From Labilibaculum sp. DW002 (lineage in GTDB: Bacteria; Bacteroidota; Bacteroidia; Bacteroidales; Marinifilaceae), in contig NZ_JAKJSC010000001.1 in the NCBI RefSeq assembly GCF_029029525.1, positions 558,001 through 622,000 on the forward strand: 64,000 nucleotides of DNA, given 5' to 3'. The notes beneath the pieces are model-generated. The model was not told where the DNA came from. It ran no database searches and saw only the letters and a program-made list of their open reading frames with translations. The translations under genes were made by a program, and so were the position numbers. Shown here piece after piece: positions 28,438 to 38,599 of the stretch; the first letter of the stretch is position 1; every line of letters starts with the position of its first letter.

Positions 28438-28899
28438 ATGAAACGATTAATTCTTGTATTTGCAGTAATTGCGATGTGCACGCATGCTTTTGCACAAGAT
28501 GTAAGCCAAGACAAAGAGGCTATCAAGAAAGTAATTCAAACAGCTTATGTAGATGGATTACAGAATGAAGGCGATATGGATAAAATTGATTCTGGAATTC
28601 ACCCAGACTTCAACCTACTGGGAATTGGTGAAAATAACAACATGTGGAAGCTTCCTATTGACAAATGGAAAGAACAAACAGCAAAGAAAAAGGCCGATGG
28701 TAAATTTCCTAGAACTGGAGATAAATTGGTAAGTGTAAAATTTGAATCTATTGATATTACAGGAACCGCTGCGGTTGCAAAAATCCAATTCTATGTAGGC
28801 AAAAAACTAACTTACGTTGATTACATCTCCCTTTACAAATTCGATAACGGATGGAAAATGGTGAATAAAATCTACTACAAGTTTCCAGATATGAAGTAA
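28438..28899 (+). CDS. secreted NTF2-like (putative lumazine-binding-type) protein
   Basis: A 153-residue protein with a signal peptide (LILVFAVIAMCTHAFAQ) and an NTF2-like fold: an N-terminal helix pair (DKEAIKKVIQTAYVDGLQNE), DFNLLGIGENN and a final sheet (DYISLYKFDNGWKMVNKIYY). Members of this group are widespread in Bacteroidota and of unknown role, often small-molecule binding. It has its own terminator. Confidence 0.82.
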   Translation: MKRLILVFAVIAMCTHAFAQDVSQDKEAIKKVIQTAYVDGLQNEGDMDKIDSGIHPDFNLLGIGENNNMWKLPIDKWKEQTAKKKADGKFPRTGDKLVSVKFESIDITGTAAVAKIQFYVGKKLTYVDYISLYKFDNGWKMVNKIYYKFPDMK

Positions 28900-28915
28900 T
28901 TTAATTTAGAAAATG

Positions 28916-28952
28916 AAAGGCCACTGCGAAATTGAATTGCAGTGGCCTTTTA
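28916..28952 (+). terminator. terminator after the NTF2-like gene
   Basis: AAAGGCCACTGC pairs with GCAGTGGCCTTT around an eleven-base loop, then TTTT-type tail. A near copy of this whole hairpin lies at 29620-29654. Confidence 0.85.
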
Positions 28953-28979
28953 ATTTCTAGATCTACATTAATTTGGAAT

Positions 28980-29619
28980 GAGGAACACAGAGAAAAACAT
29001 TTAACCACAAAGGTAAACGAAGGATATCACAAAGAACACAAAGGAAATTAATTCCACGATACAATAAAACATTTACCACAGAGGCACAGAGGAACACAGA
29101 GAAAAACATTTAACCACAAAGGTAAACGAAGGATATCACAAAGAACACAAAGGAAATTAATTCCACAATACAATAAAACATTTACCACAGAGGCACAGAG
29201 GAACACAGAGAAAAATTTTAAACACCAAGGTAAACGAAGGATATCACAAAGAACACAAAGGAAATTAATTCCACAATACAATAAAACATTTACCACAGAG
29301 GCACCGAGGAACACAGAGAAAAATTTTAACCACAAAGGCAAACAAAGGATCTCACAAAGAACACAAAGGAAATTAATTCCACAATACAATAAAACATCTA
29401 CCACAGAGGCACCGAGGAACACAGAGAAAAATTTTAAACACCAAGGTAAACGAAGGATCTCACGAAGTAAATGAATTGCAAGATTCATTAAAAACATTTA
29501 CCACAGAGTTACACCGAGAAAAAATATTTAACCACAAAGGCAAACAAAGGATCTCAAAAAGACAAAAAGAAAAATAATTGCACGATACAATAAAACATTT
29601 ACCACAGTGTTACACAGAG
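28980..29619. repeat. array of about six 108-bp tandem repeats
   Basis: Units of about 108 bp contain, in order, CACAGAGGAACACAGAG, AACCACAAAGGTAAACGAAGG, ATCACAAAGAACACAAAGG and AAATTAATTCCACAATACA. The anchor AAGGAAATTA recurs at 29041, 29150, 29258 and 29366, then in more diverged form. Because the unit is divisible by three, a 149-codon minus-strand frame (29048-29497) stays open; it encodes a 36-residue hydrophobic repeat and is not considered a gene. Confidence 0.9.
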
Positions 29620-29654
29620 AAAGGCCACTACAAATTGAATTGCAGTGACCTTTT
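29620..29654 (-). terminator. terminator after the GH117 gene, near copy of the hairpin at 28916
   Basis: The stem AAAGGCCACT/AGTGACCTTT has one mismatch, and the loop AAATTGAATT matches that of the hairpin at 28916-28952. It lies 28 bp past the GH117 stop, at the far edge of the repeat array. Confidence 0.75.
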
Positions 29655-29681
29655 CATTAGCCTAAAATAAGATTCAGAGGC

Positions 29682-30980
29682 TTATTTTTTTGCCTCCTGA
29701 AGTGCCTTGTTTTCCTCAAGAATACGTGCTTTTTGATGTCCATTCAAGCCATGCTTGTAATAATGTTCAGGTTTATAATAAATATGATTTTGCTTCATTC
29801 CCTCCTCATGCACATCCTGGCTCAAATCACAATCAAAACGCAATAATACCGCATGGTTTTCTTTCCATGTTGTAACCGTTGTTAAATGTGAAATTCCCCA
29901 AGTAATTCCTCTTCCATCTTTTGTGTCGGTAAAAGCATCTGGAATAAATGGACCTCCAGCATTAGGCATCAACGAAACGATTGAAGCAATGTTAAAATTT
30001 ACTCCATCTTTGGCATACTGAATGGTATTGTGCTCGTTACCATCACGAATTACCAAAGCTGCAATCCCCTCTTTAAATGGAAAGAGTGTGGTTTCGTGTC
30101 CTGAGTTAATTACCGGATTTAGCGAACATTTTGTAAATGGTCCCAATGGATTATCTGCCGTTGCTAAACCTTGCATACGAATCAAATTTGGCTTTCCATT
30201 CGCATCCGACTTGTAATACAAATAGATTTTCCCTTTGTACACCAATGGATATGGATCGTGAATAGAATACTGATCCCACGCTCCTGCTGCTCCGTTTGGA
30301 ATCACAATTTTATTGTAAGGAGTCCATGGCCCATCAGGCGAATTTGCGTAAGAAACTGCAACTGGGCAATCGTCACCACGTTTGCCACTAGCTTGCATAA
30401 AACCTTGATAATACAAGTAATATTTGCCTTTCCATTCCAAAATATCTGTTGTTGAAACCGATCTCCATCCTACATGAGGTTTCGGTGGACGAGGTACAGC
30501 AACACCTTGCTCTTCCCAAGTAAAACCATCTTCACTAGTTGCATACCAAATTTCACACAAATCCCAATCGCTCGATGGAATGGTATCATTACACTTCGCT
30601 GCTCCTTGAGGCGGCGTTGGCGTATTACGATACGTATACCAAACGTAATACTTTCCATTGGCAAAAATTACCTTAGAAGGATCTCGACGAGAAATAGTAC
30701 CATTGTGATTGTTGTAATCAAAACCTTTTAGCTCGGTATATTTGAATTGTGTATAAAGTTCATTGCCCTGAGGGATTGGTGCCATATACGCATCGTAGTT
30801 ACGCTCCATTGCGGCACTTAAGGCTCGTTTTGGCTTCTCTTTCGGAAGTTTAAAAGGAAACGCATCCTCCGAAGAATAAACAGCCCTATCAGAATCATCA
30901 TGACGAGCACTTTGTTTTGAATCATTACATCCCGACAAGGCAATTACAATACCTGCAAGAAATAGAAAATATTTTTTCAT
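29682..30980 (-). CDS. GH117-type glycoside hydrolase lipoprotein (neoagarooligosaccharide hydrolase-like)
   Basis: A 432-residue five-bladed beta-propeller hydrolase with a lipoprotein signal (LAGIVIALSGC). The family pattern is clear in RRDPSKVIFANGKYYVWYTY, STTDILEWKGKYYLYYQGF, SIHDPYPLVYKGKIYLYY and SGHETTLFPFKEG, which hold the acidic and His residues used by GH117 enzymes. Characterised members release 3,6-anhydro-galactose from agar-derived oligosaccharides. It lies 11 bp after a GH2 gene on the same strand, consistent with stepwise breakdown of a red-algal galactan. Confidence 0.87.
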   Translation of the reverse strand: MKKYFLFLAGIVIALSGCNDSKQSARHDDSDRAVYSSEDAFPFKLPKEKPKRALSAAMERNYDAYMAPIPQGNELYTQFKYTELKGFDYNNHNGTISRRDPSKVIFANGKYYVWYTYRNTPTPPQGAAKCNDTIPSSDWDLCEIWYATSEDGFTWEEQGVAVPRPPKPHVGWRSVSTTDILEWKGKYYLYYQGFMQASGKRGDDCPVAVSYANSPDGPWTPYNKIVIPNGAAGAWDQYSIHDPYPLVYKGKIYLYYKSDANGKPNLIRMQGLATADNPLGPFTKCSLNPVINSGHETTLFPFKEGIAALVIRDGNEHNTIQYAKDGVNFNIASIVSLMPNAGGPFIPDAFTDTKDGRGITWGISHLTTVTTWKENHAVLLRFDCDLSQDVHEEGMKQNHIYYKPEHYYKHGLNGHQKARILEENKALQEAKK

Positions 30981-30990
30981 AGCGATCTAA

Positions 30991-33540
30991 TTATTTAATT
31001 GAAAGTTGAATGGTATTACTCTTAATATCTTCTGATGAAGCTGAAATTTCAGCAGAGCCTGTTTTGGTTGTTGACTGAACAATCATCATGCAACGGCCTT
31101 TGTGACTTGTAACACTGTTCGATTGATAATCTTCTGTATTTCTAGCAGAACCATTATCAACGCCCAACAATTTAACATCTCCTTCTATCTCAAAAGTAAT
31201 TTTTGCATTCTCAGCAATCACAGGATTATTATCCTTATCGAAAAGCTGAGCAAAAATATGAGCTACTTCGTATCCATCCGCAGTTAACCTTGTTTTATCA
31301 ACAGTTAGTTTAATGCTTACCGGCGCAGATGATGTCGCAATTTGACTAGAGGTATCTTTGCCATCTGTAACACCTTTTGCTACTAATTTTCCTTCTTGAA
31401 AAGGAACAAACCATTTGTAAATACGATCTTCAAAATCTATCAGATTTTTAGAACCTAAAGATTTTCCATTTAGGAATAACTCAACCTTTGGGCAATTTGA
31501 AATTACTTCAACAATTACATCTTGTCCTTTCTTATAATTCCAGTGTTCTTCTACAGGATACCACACCCAAGTACGTTTTTGCCATTTCCCTGTTTTTTTC
31601 TCGACAATCTTCTTATTTAGCAGTTTGTATTCAGATTTTTTAAGTGTGTTAGAACTGATATAGATATGAGCATCATCTTGCCAAAGTGTTTTGTACATAT
31701 GGAAGTTAGGTTTTTCGAAACCAGCCAAATCGAGCAATCCACTTTCGGTAGCTTTGCGTGGCCATTGTCCGTTCGATTCCCCTAAATAATCCGTTCCAGT
31801 CCAAAGAAAAGTACCAGAAACAGAAGGACGTTCCTGAATGGCCTTCCACTCGTGCCATTGTCCTAAATTTTCAGTTCCCATTACAATTTTATCTGGATAG
31901 TTCTTTCTTGCATAATCATACATTACACGACGGTAACTAAAGCCAACAATATCCAAGGCATCGGCATAACCTGTTTCAAAACTTGCCGATGGAAGGATAC
32001 AATTTGCAATTACTGGGCGGCTCGTATCCAACTCTTTTGTCAATGAAGCTAATTTTTGAGCTGTTGCGCCAATGTTATGATCTTTTGCAGAAAGACTATT
32101 GTATACTGAACGTATTTTTTCTGTTGAAAAAGGAGGTTGAGACCAGAAATATCCACCTTGCCAATCCATATTATTAAAAAATCCTGTAGCTATTTTATTT
32201 CGAGGGTAAGTCCATTCAATTTCGTTACCAATACTCCACTGAAAAACAGATGGATGGTTGCGATGAGCCAAGATGGTATTCTTTAAATCAAATTCAGCCC
32301 ATTCTTGAAAATGCTCTGTATATCCACGAGTAATGTAATCATCATGACGCTCATTCATGTTTAAGCGTTTGTCTTTTGGATAGTCCCACTCATCGAAAAA
32401 TTCATCTTGAACCAAAAATCCCATTTCATCACATAACTCTAGCAACTCTTCGGATGCTGGATTGTGCGAAATACGTAAGGCATTACATCCTCCATCTTTC
32501 AAGATCTCTAAACGACGTCTCCAAACACCTTTAGGAACTGCGGCGCCAACCAAACCACCATCGTGATGCTGACATACGCCTTTAATTTTCATATTTACAC
32601 CATTCAAAAAGAAACCTTCTTTCTTATCAAAACGGATCGAGCGAATACCAAAAGTCGTTTTATAGGAATCTATTGTTTGATCTAACTGTACAATTTTTGT
32701 TACGGCTTGATATAAATTAGGAGAATCAATACTCCACAATTCAGGTTTTTCAATTGAAACAGATTGCATTAAAGTCGTTTCTCCTTTCTTTAGTTTCAAT
32801 ACATTTGAAACAGCTTCGCCAACTTTAACTCCTGCAGGGTTAAAAAACGCAGTACTAACTATGCAAGATTGCATCTCATCATACTCATTTGATACTTTTA
32901 CATCAATAGAAACTGTCGCTTCATCTTTAGATACCTTAGGAGTCCTTACAAAAGTTCCCCAAATTGGAATGTGTAGCTTGTTGACCGTAATTAACTTTAC
33001 ATTCCTATAAATTCCCGATCCGCTATACCATCGACTATCCGCATATCTTGTATGATCAACCTTTACAGCAATTACATTGTCTTTTCCAGACTCGTTCAAA
33101 TAGGGAGTTAAATTGAAATAAAAAGGGGTATAACCATTAGGGTGATTGCCTAATTTATTCCCATTAAGCCATATTTCAGAGTTATTATAGATGCCATCAA
33201 ATAAAATATAGGTTGATTCGTTCGTTTTGGCATCTATCGAAAAATGCTTTCGATACCATCCTAATCCTCCTGGAAGATACCCAGTACAACCTTCTCCATT
33301 AATTGAATCAAAAGGGAATTCAATACTCCAATCGTGCGGTAAATCTACGGTACGCCATGATGCATCATCTGTGTTTAAGAAATAGGCATCATTGACTTTC
33401 TCTAAGGAAAATTTCCATCCAAAATTAAAATCCGATTCTCGGTCTATTTTCTGGACTGATTGGCATGCGCACAAAATGAGAACTGACAATCCTAGAATTA
33501 ATTTATTAATCATACGGGGAATACTTTTACTTAATTTCAT
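30991..33540 (-). CDS. GH2 family beta-galactosidase-like lipoprotein
   Basis: An 849-residue glycoside hydrolase. The N-terminus from ATG 33540 has a lipoprotein signal ([13 protein letters not shown]). A sugar-binding domain ([20 protein letters not shown]), an immunoglobulin-like domain and a TIM barrel follow. The acid/base Glu is in [10 protein letters not shown] and the nucleophile Glu in [13 protein letters not shown]-terminal Ig-like domain ([18 protein letters not shown]) is typical of Bacteroidota GH2. It probably removes galactose or a related sugar from oligosaccharides also attacked by the adjacent GH117 enzyme. An alternative start is ATG 33513. Confidence 0.92.
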   Translation of the reverse strand: MKLSKSIPRMINKLILGLSVLILCACQSVQKIDRESDFNFGWKFSLEKVNDAYFLNTDDASWRTVDLPHDWSIEFPFDSINGEGCTGYLPGGLGWYRKHFSIDAKTNESTYILFDGIYNNSEIWLNGNKLGNHPNGYTPFYFNLTPYLNESGKDNVIAVKVDHTRYADSRWYSGSGIYRNVKLITVNKLHIPIWGTFVRTPKVSKDEATVSIDVKVSNEYDEMQSCIVSTAFFNPAGVKVGEAVSNVLKLKKGETTLMQSVSIEKPELWSIDSPNLYQAVTKIVQLDQTIDSYKTTFGIRSIRFDKKEGFFLNGVNMKIKGVCQHHDGGLVGAAVPKGVWRRRLEILKDGGCNALRISHNPASEELLELCDEMGFLVQDEFFDEWDYPKDKRLNMNERHDDYITRGYTEHFQEWAEFDLKNTILAHRNHPSVFQWSIGNEIEWTYPRNKIATGFFNNMDWQGGYFWSQPPFSTEKIRSVYNSLSAKDHNIGATAQKLASLTKELDTSRPVIANCILPSASFETGYADALDIVGFSYRRVMYDYARKNYPDKIVMGTENLGQWHEWKAIQERPSVSGTFLWTGTDYLGESNGQWPRKATESGLLDLAGFEKPNFHMYKTLWQDDAHIYISSNTLKKSEYKLLNKKIVEKKTGKWQKRTWVWYPVEEHWNYKKGQDVIVEVISNCPKVELFLNGKSLGSKNLIDFEDRIYKWFVPFQEGKLVAKGVTDGKDTSSQIATSSAPVSIKLTVDKTRLTADGYEVAHIFAQLFDKDNNPVIAENAKITFEIEGDVKLLGVDNGSARNTEDYQSNSVTSHKGRCMMIVQSTTKTGSAEISASSEDIKSNTIQLSIK

Positions 33541-33718
33541 ATTACGATTACCCGAAGATGCATCAATAGATGTGCAACACCACAAAAATTACATGGACAA
33601 AAACTGAACAATGCCCATTTTAAAAGCTTTTAATACTGAACAAATAAAGTTTTACATTTAAATTTATACCTTTAAAAATGGACAATACACTACTACACTG
33701 ACTTAACAACAACTCGAA

Positions 33719-35356
33719 ATGACATATAGACTAATCATCCTTCTGTTTCTACTTCAACCATTCATCCTTTTCGGCCAAAAAGACTCAGTAACTACTATTC
33801 AGAATCCGAAACAATCAGATGATGTTTTTCTAAATTTAGACAATCGGTATAGCAAAAAATACTCAGAAGAAACAGTGTATGAATTAAAAAATCAATACGC
33901 CAAACAAATGGCTAATGGTGATACCTTAAAAGCAATAAACACCATTTCGAAGCTTGGTAACATTTATGCAAATCATGCATCCTATTCCTTAGCTTATCAG
34001 CAATTTTGGGATGCTCTTTTATTAGCTGATGAATTGAACGACATAAAAACTACCGCTAGATCCTTAGAAGACCTAGCTTGGCTATACATCTCCTTCAAAA
34101 GAAAAGAAGAAGCAATTGAATATTTTCAAATTTCCTTAAAAATAAAGAAACAACTAATTGCAAAAAATGAATTAGCTAAAAAAAATCTAATCCCTAATTA
34201 TTATGGTCTTACAACACTTTATAGAGAAACGAATGAACCTTTAAAATCAAAAGCTTACCTAGATAGCTGCTTCATGATTCATTACTCAGGAAGAGATTCT
34301 AAGCAAGATAAACCGTTCTTACAAGCAGAAGAAAGCTACTATCACTTAAATCAAAATCATGACACTCAAGCTCTTGAAAGCATGCATTCCATTGAGCCAT
34401 GGTTTATAAAAAATCAACCAGATTATCTGGTAATGCTTTATTCATTTATAGGGGATGCCTACAAAAAAACAAGACAATACGATAAGAGTGAACGCTACTA
34501 TAAAAGATCTATAGAAATAAGTAAGAATTATAAAAGTCACATGAATTACATCCCAAGAGTGTATGAGCATTTATCGGAGCTTTATATAAACATAGGGAAT
34601 TATAAAAATGCGCACCAATATTTACTGGAAGCCAAGCGCTTAAATGAACAATTATTTGACAGCAGAAGTGAAAACAACAAAGCCTTATTTGAAATAAATG
34701 ATGAATTTAGAAAGGTTAAAGAAGCTCAAAATGAATTAATACAAGAACAACGTTTGGCTCAATTAGAACAAGAGGATCGCATTTGGTTTTTACAAAAACT
34801 ATTGCTGATTGGTACGATCATTTTCATCCTTATTGTGGTAATATTTTACGTTCGATATTTAAAAAGCAGACATCAAACACAACAAAAAATAGCGAGAGAA
34901 AAACGGGAGTTAGAAAATAGAAAGAATAGAGAATTGCTTGAACTCAAAAATAAAGAATTAGCCATATCTGCTCTTCAACTTATTGAAAAAGATGAGCTAT
35001 TAAAACAATTGAAGACCAGTTTAACAAATAATCCTGTTCCTCCAACTGAATCTGAAGTAAACAAACTATTTAAATCAATTTCGCTTAGCAATGCACAAAA
35101 CTGGAAGCAATTCGAAGCTCGTTTTGTATCTGTAAATCAAGCTTTTTTTAAGAAGATTAACAGTACTTACCCAAAGCTTACCGCAGGAGATCTAAGATTG
35201 TGTGCTTTGGTTCGATTGAATTTTTCGAGCAAAGACATTTCCAAATTAATGGGTATATCGAATGAAAGTGTTCACACGTTGCGTTATCGTTTAAGAAAGA
35301 AAATGGGACTTGCTAGAGCTGATAACTTGTTTAAACATCTTGAACAATTAGGGTAA
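33719..35356 (+). CDS. TPR-transmembrane-LuxR type regulator
   Basis: A 545-residue one-component regulator. A signal peptide (IILLFLLQPFILFGQ) precedes six or so TPR repeats in the periplasm. A transmembrane helix (about residues 361-379, LLLIGTIIFILIVVIFYV) and a coiled coil (about 390-430) lead to a C-terminal LuxR-like helix-turn-helix (LTAGDLRLCALVRLNFSSKD; MGISNESVHTLRYRLRKKMG). This layout is common in Bacteroidota beside carbohydrate loci. It is divergent from the GH2-GH117 genes and is the likely regulator. Confidence 0.87.
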   Translation: MTYRLIILLFLLQPFILFGQKDSVTTIQNPKQSDDVFLNLDNRYSKKYSEETVYELKNQYAKQMANGDTLKAINTISKLGNIYANHASYSLAYQQFWDALLLADELNDIKTTARSLEDLAWLYISFKRKEEAIEYFQISLKIKKQLIAKNELAKKNLIPNYYGLTTLYRETNEPLKSKAYLDSCFMIHYSGRDSKQDKPFLQAEESYYHLNQNHDTQALESMHSIEPWFIKNQPDYLVMLYSFIGDAYKKTRQYDKSERYYKRSIEISKNYKSHMNYIPRVYEHLSELYINIGNYKNAHQYLLEAKRLNEQLFDSRSENNKALFEINDEFRKVKEAQNELIQEQRLAQLEQEDRIWFLQKLLLIGTIIFILIVVIFYVRYLKSRHQTQQKIAREKRELENRKNRELLELKNKELAISALQLIEKDELLKQLKTSLTNNPVPPTESEVNKLFKSISLSNAQNWKQFEARFVSVNQAFFKKINSTYPKLTAGDLRLCALVRLNFSSKDISKLMGISNESVHTLRYRLRKKMGLARADNLFKHLEQLG

Positions 35357-35361
35357 AAATG

Positions 35362-35399
35362 AAAAGGGACGTAAATGATGATTTACGTCCCTTTTTTTT
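35362..35399. terminator. bidirectional terminator between the LuxR regulator and ThrE genes
   Basis: GGGACGTAAAT pairs perfectly with ATTTACGTCCC around GATG, with A-rich and eight-T flanks, serving both converging genes. Confidence 0.93.
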
Positions 35400-35413
35400 G
35401 AATTTATATATCC

Positions 35414-36646
35414 TTATTTCTGACTAACAATTTTAGTAGATGGCCTCTTATTATGACTATCGATAAAACTTCCTGAGAAAATTAACCCACCAATTATTCC
35501 CATAAATATATATAGCACTTGAGTTCCCATGTTGCTCTGTACTCCTCCAGCACCAAGAAAAACACTGCTTAAACCTATAAATGCTTTGCTACCCGGAACA
35601 AGCATTATGATTCCAGGAACTAAAAATACCAATTGAGGCGAACGTGTAATTTTACTAAATAACTTACTGATACTTACAGCCACTATTGTTCCAATAAAAA
35701 TACTCACCAATATACCAGCAAAGTCAAATAATGTAGTCGTATAAAAACTTACAAATCCAGCAATTACACAATATATTATATCTCTTGATCGAACCTTAAA
35801 TACAATTCCAAGACTCAGTGCCAAGGTAATAATTGCAATATAGTCAAGCCATTCAGGAACATCATTTACCACATGATTCGGCTGTAAATCTATAAACAAA
35901 GGCAAAATAGCTAAGCCCAATACAACTCCAAAAAATTGCTTAAAAAGAGACACCAGCGCATCAAACAACTTTGCCGTTCCTGACACCAAACTCCTTGAAG
36001 TAATTTCTTCCAAAGCTGTTGTAATCGATAAACCTGGAATAAATACAATGATTGAGGCCAAAATGGTCATGGAAATATTGATTTGCTCAAAATGCAAAGA
36101 CAACAAACCTGTAATTACCGTTGCTACAAAAGCAACTAGCGACTCTAATGCACTACGAATATATCCCGATTTTTGAGCTAAAATTGTAATCCCATAAATA
36201 ATCGCACCTATAAAAGATGCAGTTATAGCAGAAGCCCAACTGGTATCTAATATCATACTAAAAGCACCTGCCGATAAAATGAAAGCAAGTGATTCCAATA
36301 TTTTACCATAACTCAAAGGTGCTGTCTTCAATCTTTCAATTTCAACCTTAGCTTGTTCAAAACTAATCGCATTTGATATTACACCGTTGGTTATTTCCAC
36401 AATTCGAGAAAGTGCACCTAAATTTAAATCGCCTGGGTGCACACACTCTACATAATTATAGGTTTGCTCATCCTCCTCGTAAAATACGTAGTTTATCCAG
36501 GTGGGTGTATCCATAAAACTGCCTTTAATCCCTTTCTTCTCTGCAATCTCAGTTAAATAAATTTGAGATTTATAAGAAGGCACACCGTAGGTATGTAGAG
36601 CTTTGCCCAACTGCACTATAAATTTGTATTTCTCTGGAATTTGCAT
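35414..36646 (-). CDS. ThrE-type threonine/serine exporter family protein
   Basis: A 410-residue inner-membrane protein joining the two ThrE halves. The N-terminal soluble region contains LGKALHTYGVPSYKSQIYL and VHPGDLNLGALSRIVE, then about ten helices, including GLSITTALEEITSRSLVSG and FLVPGIIMLVPGSKAF, which are ThrE/DUF3815 signatures. It would export small amino acids using the ion gradient. It has its own promoter. Confidence 0.88.
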   Translation of the reverse strand: MQIPEKYKFIVQLGKALHTYGVPSYKSQIYLTEIAEKKGIKGSFMDTPTWINYVFYEEDEQTYNYVECVHPGDLNLGALSRIVEITNGVISNAISFEQAKVEIERLKTAPLSYGKILESLAFILSAGAFSMILDTSWASAITASFIGAIIYGITILAQKSGYIRSALESLVAFVATVITGLLSLHFEQINISMTILASIIVFIPGLSITTALEEITSRSLVSGTAKLFDALVSLFKQFFGVVLGLAILPLFIDLQPNHVVNDVPEWLDYIAIITLALSLGIVFKVRSRDIIYCVIAGFVSFYTTTLFDFAGILVSIFIGTIVAVSISKLFSKITRSPQLVFLVPGIIMLVPGSKAFIGLSSVFLGAGGVQSNMGTQVLYIFMGIIGGLIFSGSFIDSHNKRPSTKIVSQK

Positions 36647-36686
36647 TTTCTAGTTTTTAACCAATCTTTTGTTTCGAAAAATCGAA

Positions 36687-36715
36687 CAAAAATACAATTA
36701 ATTTAAGCAGTACAA
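36687..36715 (-). promoter_or_regulatory. promoter of the ThrE-type gene
   Basis: Minus-strand TTG (36713-36715), an 18-bp spacer and TATTTTTG (36687-36694), about 40 bp before the start codon, fit the Bacteroidota promoter pattern. Confidence 0.55.
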
Positions 36716-36853
36716 TTCACTTAGAGCAAATATGACAAAAGAAATCAACTAGTAAACAATACATATTTCAATCATCTTATATTTCATTTTGATAAATTTT
36801 TCACTTTTTTAAAAATATAGCAAGTATTGAGGATAACGAGAGCCAATATGCAT

Positions 36854-36861
36854 TACTTTTG
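36854..36861 (+). promoter_or_regulatory. candidate -7 element of the SulP gene
   Basis: TACTTTTG followed by CAGG matches TAnnTTTG 28 bp before the start codon. A TTG lies 24 bp upstream, slightly farther than ideal. Confidence 0.5.
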
Positions 36862-36888
36862 CAGGCTCAATCAAACAAAACTTAAGAA

Positions 36889-38520
36889 ATGAAGTCTATT
36901 TTTAGACCTAAATTATTCTCTGTTCTCAAGGGTTATAATGCTCAATCTTTTCAAAAAGATTTATTTGCAGGAATAATTGTAGGTATTGTGGCACTGCCAT
37001 TAGCTATTGCTTTTGCCGTTGCTTCGGGTGTTTCGCCAGAAAAAGGATTAATAACAGCAATTGTAGCTGGATTTATAATTTCCCTTTTGGGAGGTAGCCG
37101 CGTTCAAATTGGAGGTCCAACTGGTGCTTTCATTGTTATCGTTTACGGTATTGTTAGCCAATATGGAGTAGATGGTTTAATGATTTCGACCTTTTTAGCC
37201 GGAATTATTCTCATCCTATTTGGTCTTTTACGATTAGGTGCTGTTTTAAAATTTATCCCACACCCCTTAATTGTTGGCTTCACTTCGGGTATTGCTTTAG
37301 TGATTTTCTCTACTCAAATGAAAGCTGCATTTGGCTTGCAAATAGACGAAATCCCTTCAGAGTTTATTGCTAAATGGGTTTGCTATTTTTCAAATTTATC
37401 GAGTATTAACCTGTATTCTATTGCGATTAGCGCAGGTACAATTTTACTTACCTTATTCGCTGGTAAAATTATTCCTAAAATACCTGGTTCATTTATTGCT
37501 ATACTCGCAATGACAGCCTTGGTGCAAGCATTTGATATGCCTGTAGATACGATTGAATCGGTTTATGGAAGCATTCCTAATTCAATTAGCTTTGATATGC
37601 CTAACCTCGATTGGTCTCAAATACCTAATTATATTCAACCTGCCATTACCATTGCTATTTTAGGTGCAATTGAATCTTTATTATCTGCTGTTGTTGCCGA
37701 TGGTATGATTGGTGGAAATCATCGTTCGAACACCGAATTAATAGCTCAAGGAGTTGCAAATCTATTTTCACCAATATTCGGCGGTATTCCTGCAACAGGC
37801 GCCATTGCAAGAACAGCTACCAATGTAAAAAATGGCGGAAGAACACCAATTGCAGGTATCATTCACGCGTTAACTTTACTTCTAATCATGTTGATCTTCG
37901 GACAGTGGGCAAAATTAATTCCAATGTCTTGTCTTGCGGGTATCTTAATTGTAGTATCCTACAACATGAGTGAGTGGCGATCTTTCCGTTCAATACTTAA
38001 AGGATCAAGATTTGATATCATTGTATTGCTTACTACTTTCTTTCTAACGGTATTGGTAGATTTAACTGTAGCCATTGAAATGGGAATTGTTTTGGCTGCC
38101 TTAATTTTCATGTATCGTATGTCGAAAATTAATGGTGTATTTCAACCAGAATTCGAATCCGATGAAATTCAGAATTACAATCAACTTCCAAAGGAGATTG
38201 AAATATATGAAATTAGTGGACCGTTCTTTTTTGCTGCCGCAAAACGTTACCAGGAAACATTGCGAAATCTTAAAGGTTCAACTGCTGTACTGATCATTCG
38301 AATGCGACACGTACCATTTATCGATGGAACTGGAATTCACAACTTCACCGAAATCATTAAAAGCATGGAAAAAAGAAAGACAAAGGTGATTTTATCTGGA
38401 GTGAACAAAGAAGTTTTGCAAGAAATTAATCGTAGCGAAATTGCCGATTTCATATCACAAAAAGACATTTTCGATAATTTTGATGATGCTCTTCAATCAG
38501 CAAAAGCATTTTTAAAGTAA
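36889..38520 (+). CDS. SulP/SLC26 anion transporter with STAS domain
   Basis: A 543-residue inner-membrane carrier. The membrane part begins with DLFAGIIVGIVALPLAIAFA, a SulP signature, and continues with QIGGPTGAFIVIVYG and FGGIPATGAIARTATNVKNG. The C-terminal 110 residues form a cytoplasmic STAS domain (VLIIRMRHVPFIDGTGIHNF). SulP members move sulfate, bicarbonate or dicarboxylates; the sequence does not decide which. It stands as a single gene with its own terminator. Confidence 0.93.
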   Translation: MKSIFRPKLFSVLKGYNAQSFQKDLFAGIIVGIVALPLAIAFAVASGVSPEKGLITAIVAGFIISLLGGSRVQIGGPTGAFIVIVYGIVSQYGVDGLMISTFLAGIILILFGLLRLGAVLKFIPHPLIVGFTSGIALVIFSTQMKAAFGLQIDEIPSEFIAKWVCYFSNLSSINLYSIAISAGTILLTLFAGKIIPKIPGSFIAILAMTALVQAFDMPVDTIESVYGSIPNSISFDMPNLDWSQIPNYIQPAITIAILGAIESLLSAVVADGMIGGNHRSNTELIAQGVANLFSPIFGGIPATGAIARTATNVKNGGRTPIAGIIHALTLLLIMLIFGQWAKLIPMSCLAGILIVVSYNMSEWRSFRSILKGSRFDIIVLLTTFFLTVLVDLTVAIEMGIVLAALIFMYRMSKINGVFQPEFESDEIQNYNQLPKEIEIYEISGPFFFAAAKRYQETLRNLKGSTAVLIIRMRHVPFIDGTGIHNFTEIIKSMEKRKTKVILSGVNKEVLQEINRSEIADFISQKDIFDNFDDALQSAKAFLK

Positions 38521-38524
38521 AAGG

Positions 38525-38564
38525 AAAACCGGACGTAAGCAAAAGCTAATCGTCCGGTTTTTTT
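38525..38564. terminator. bidirectional terminator after the SulP gene
   Basis: AAAACCGGACG pairs with CGTCCGGTTTT, with an inner AGC/GCT stem and a seven-T tail. Confidence 0.88.
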
Positions 38565-38599
38565 CATATTTGAAATCTAATCGTAAAAGTTCAAATTAA

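Noticed and set aside
29048-29497. 149-codon minus-strand frame in the repeat array
   Set aside because: It is a 36-residue hydrophobic repeat created by the 108-bp period, with no start context or family; the array is better read as non-coding.
28980-29619. CRISPR array
   Set aside because: The units are 108 bp of continuous similarity with no short repeat/variable spacer pattern and no cas genes.
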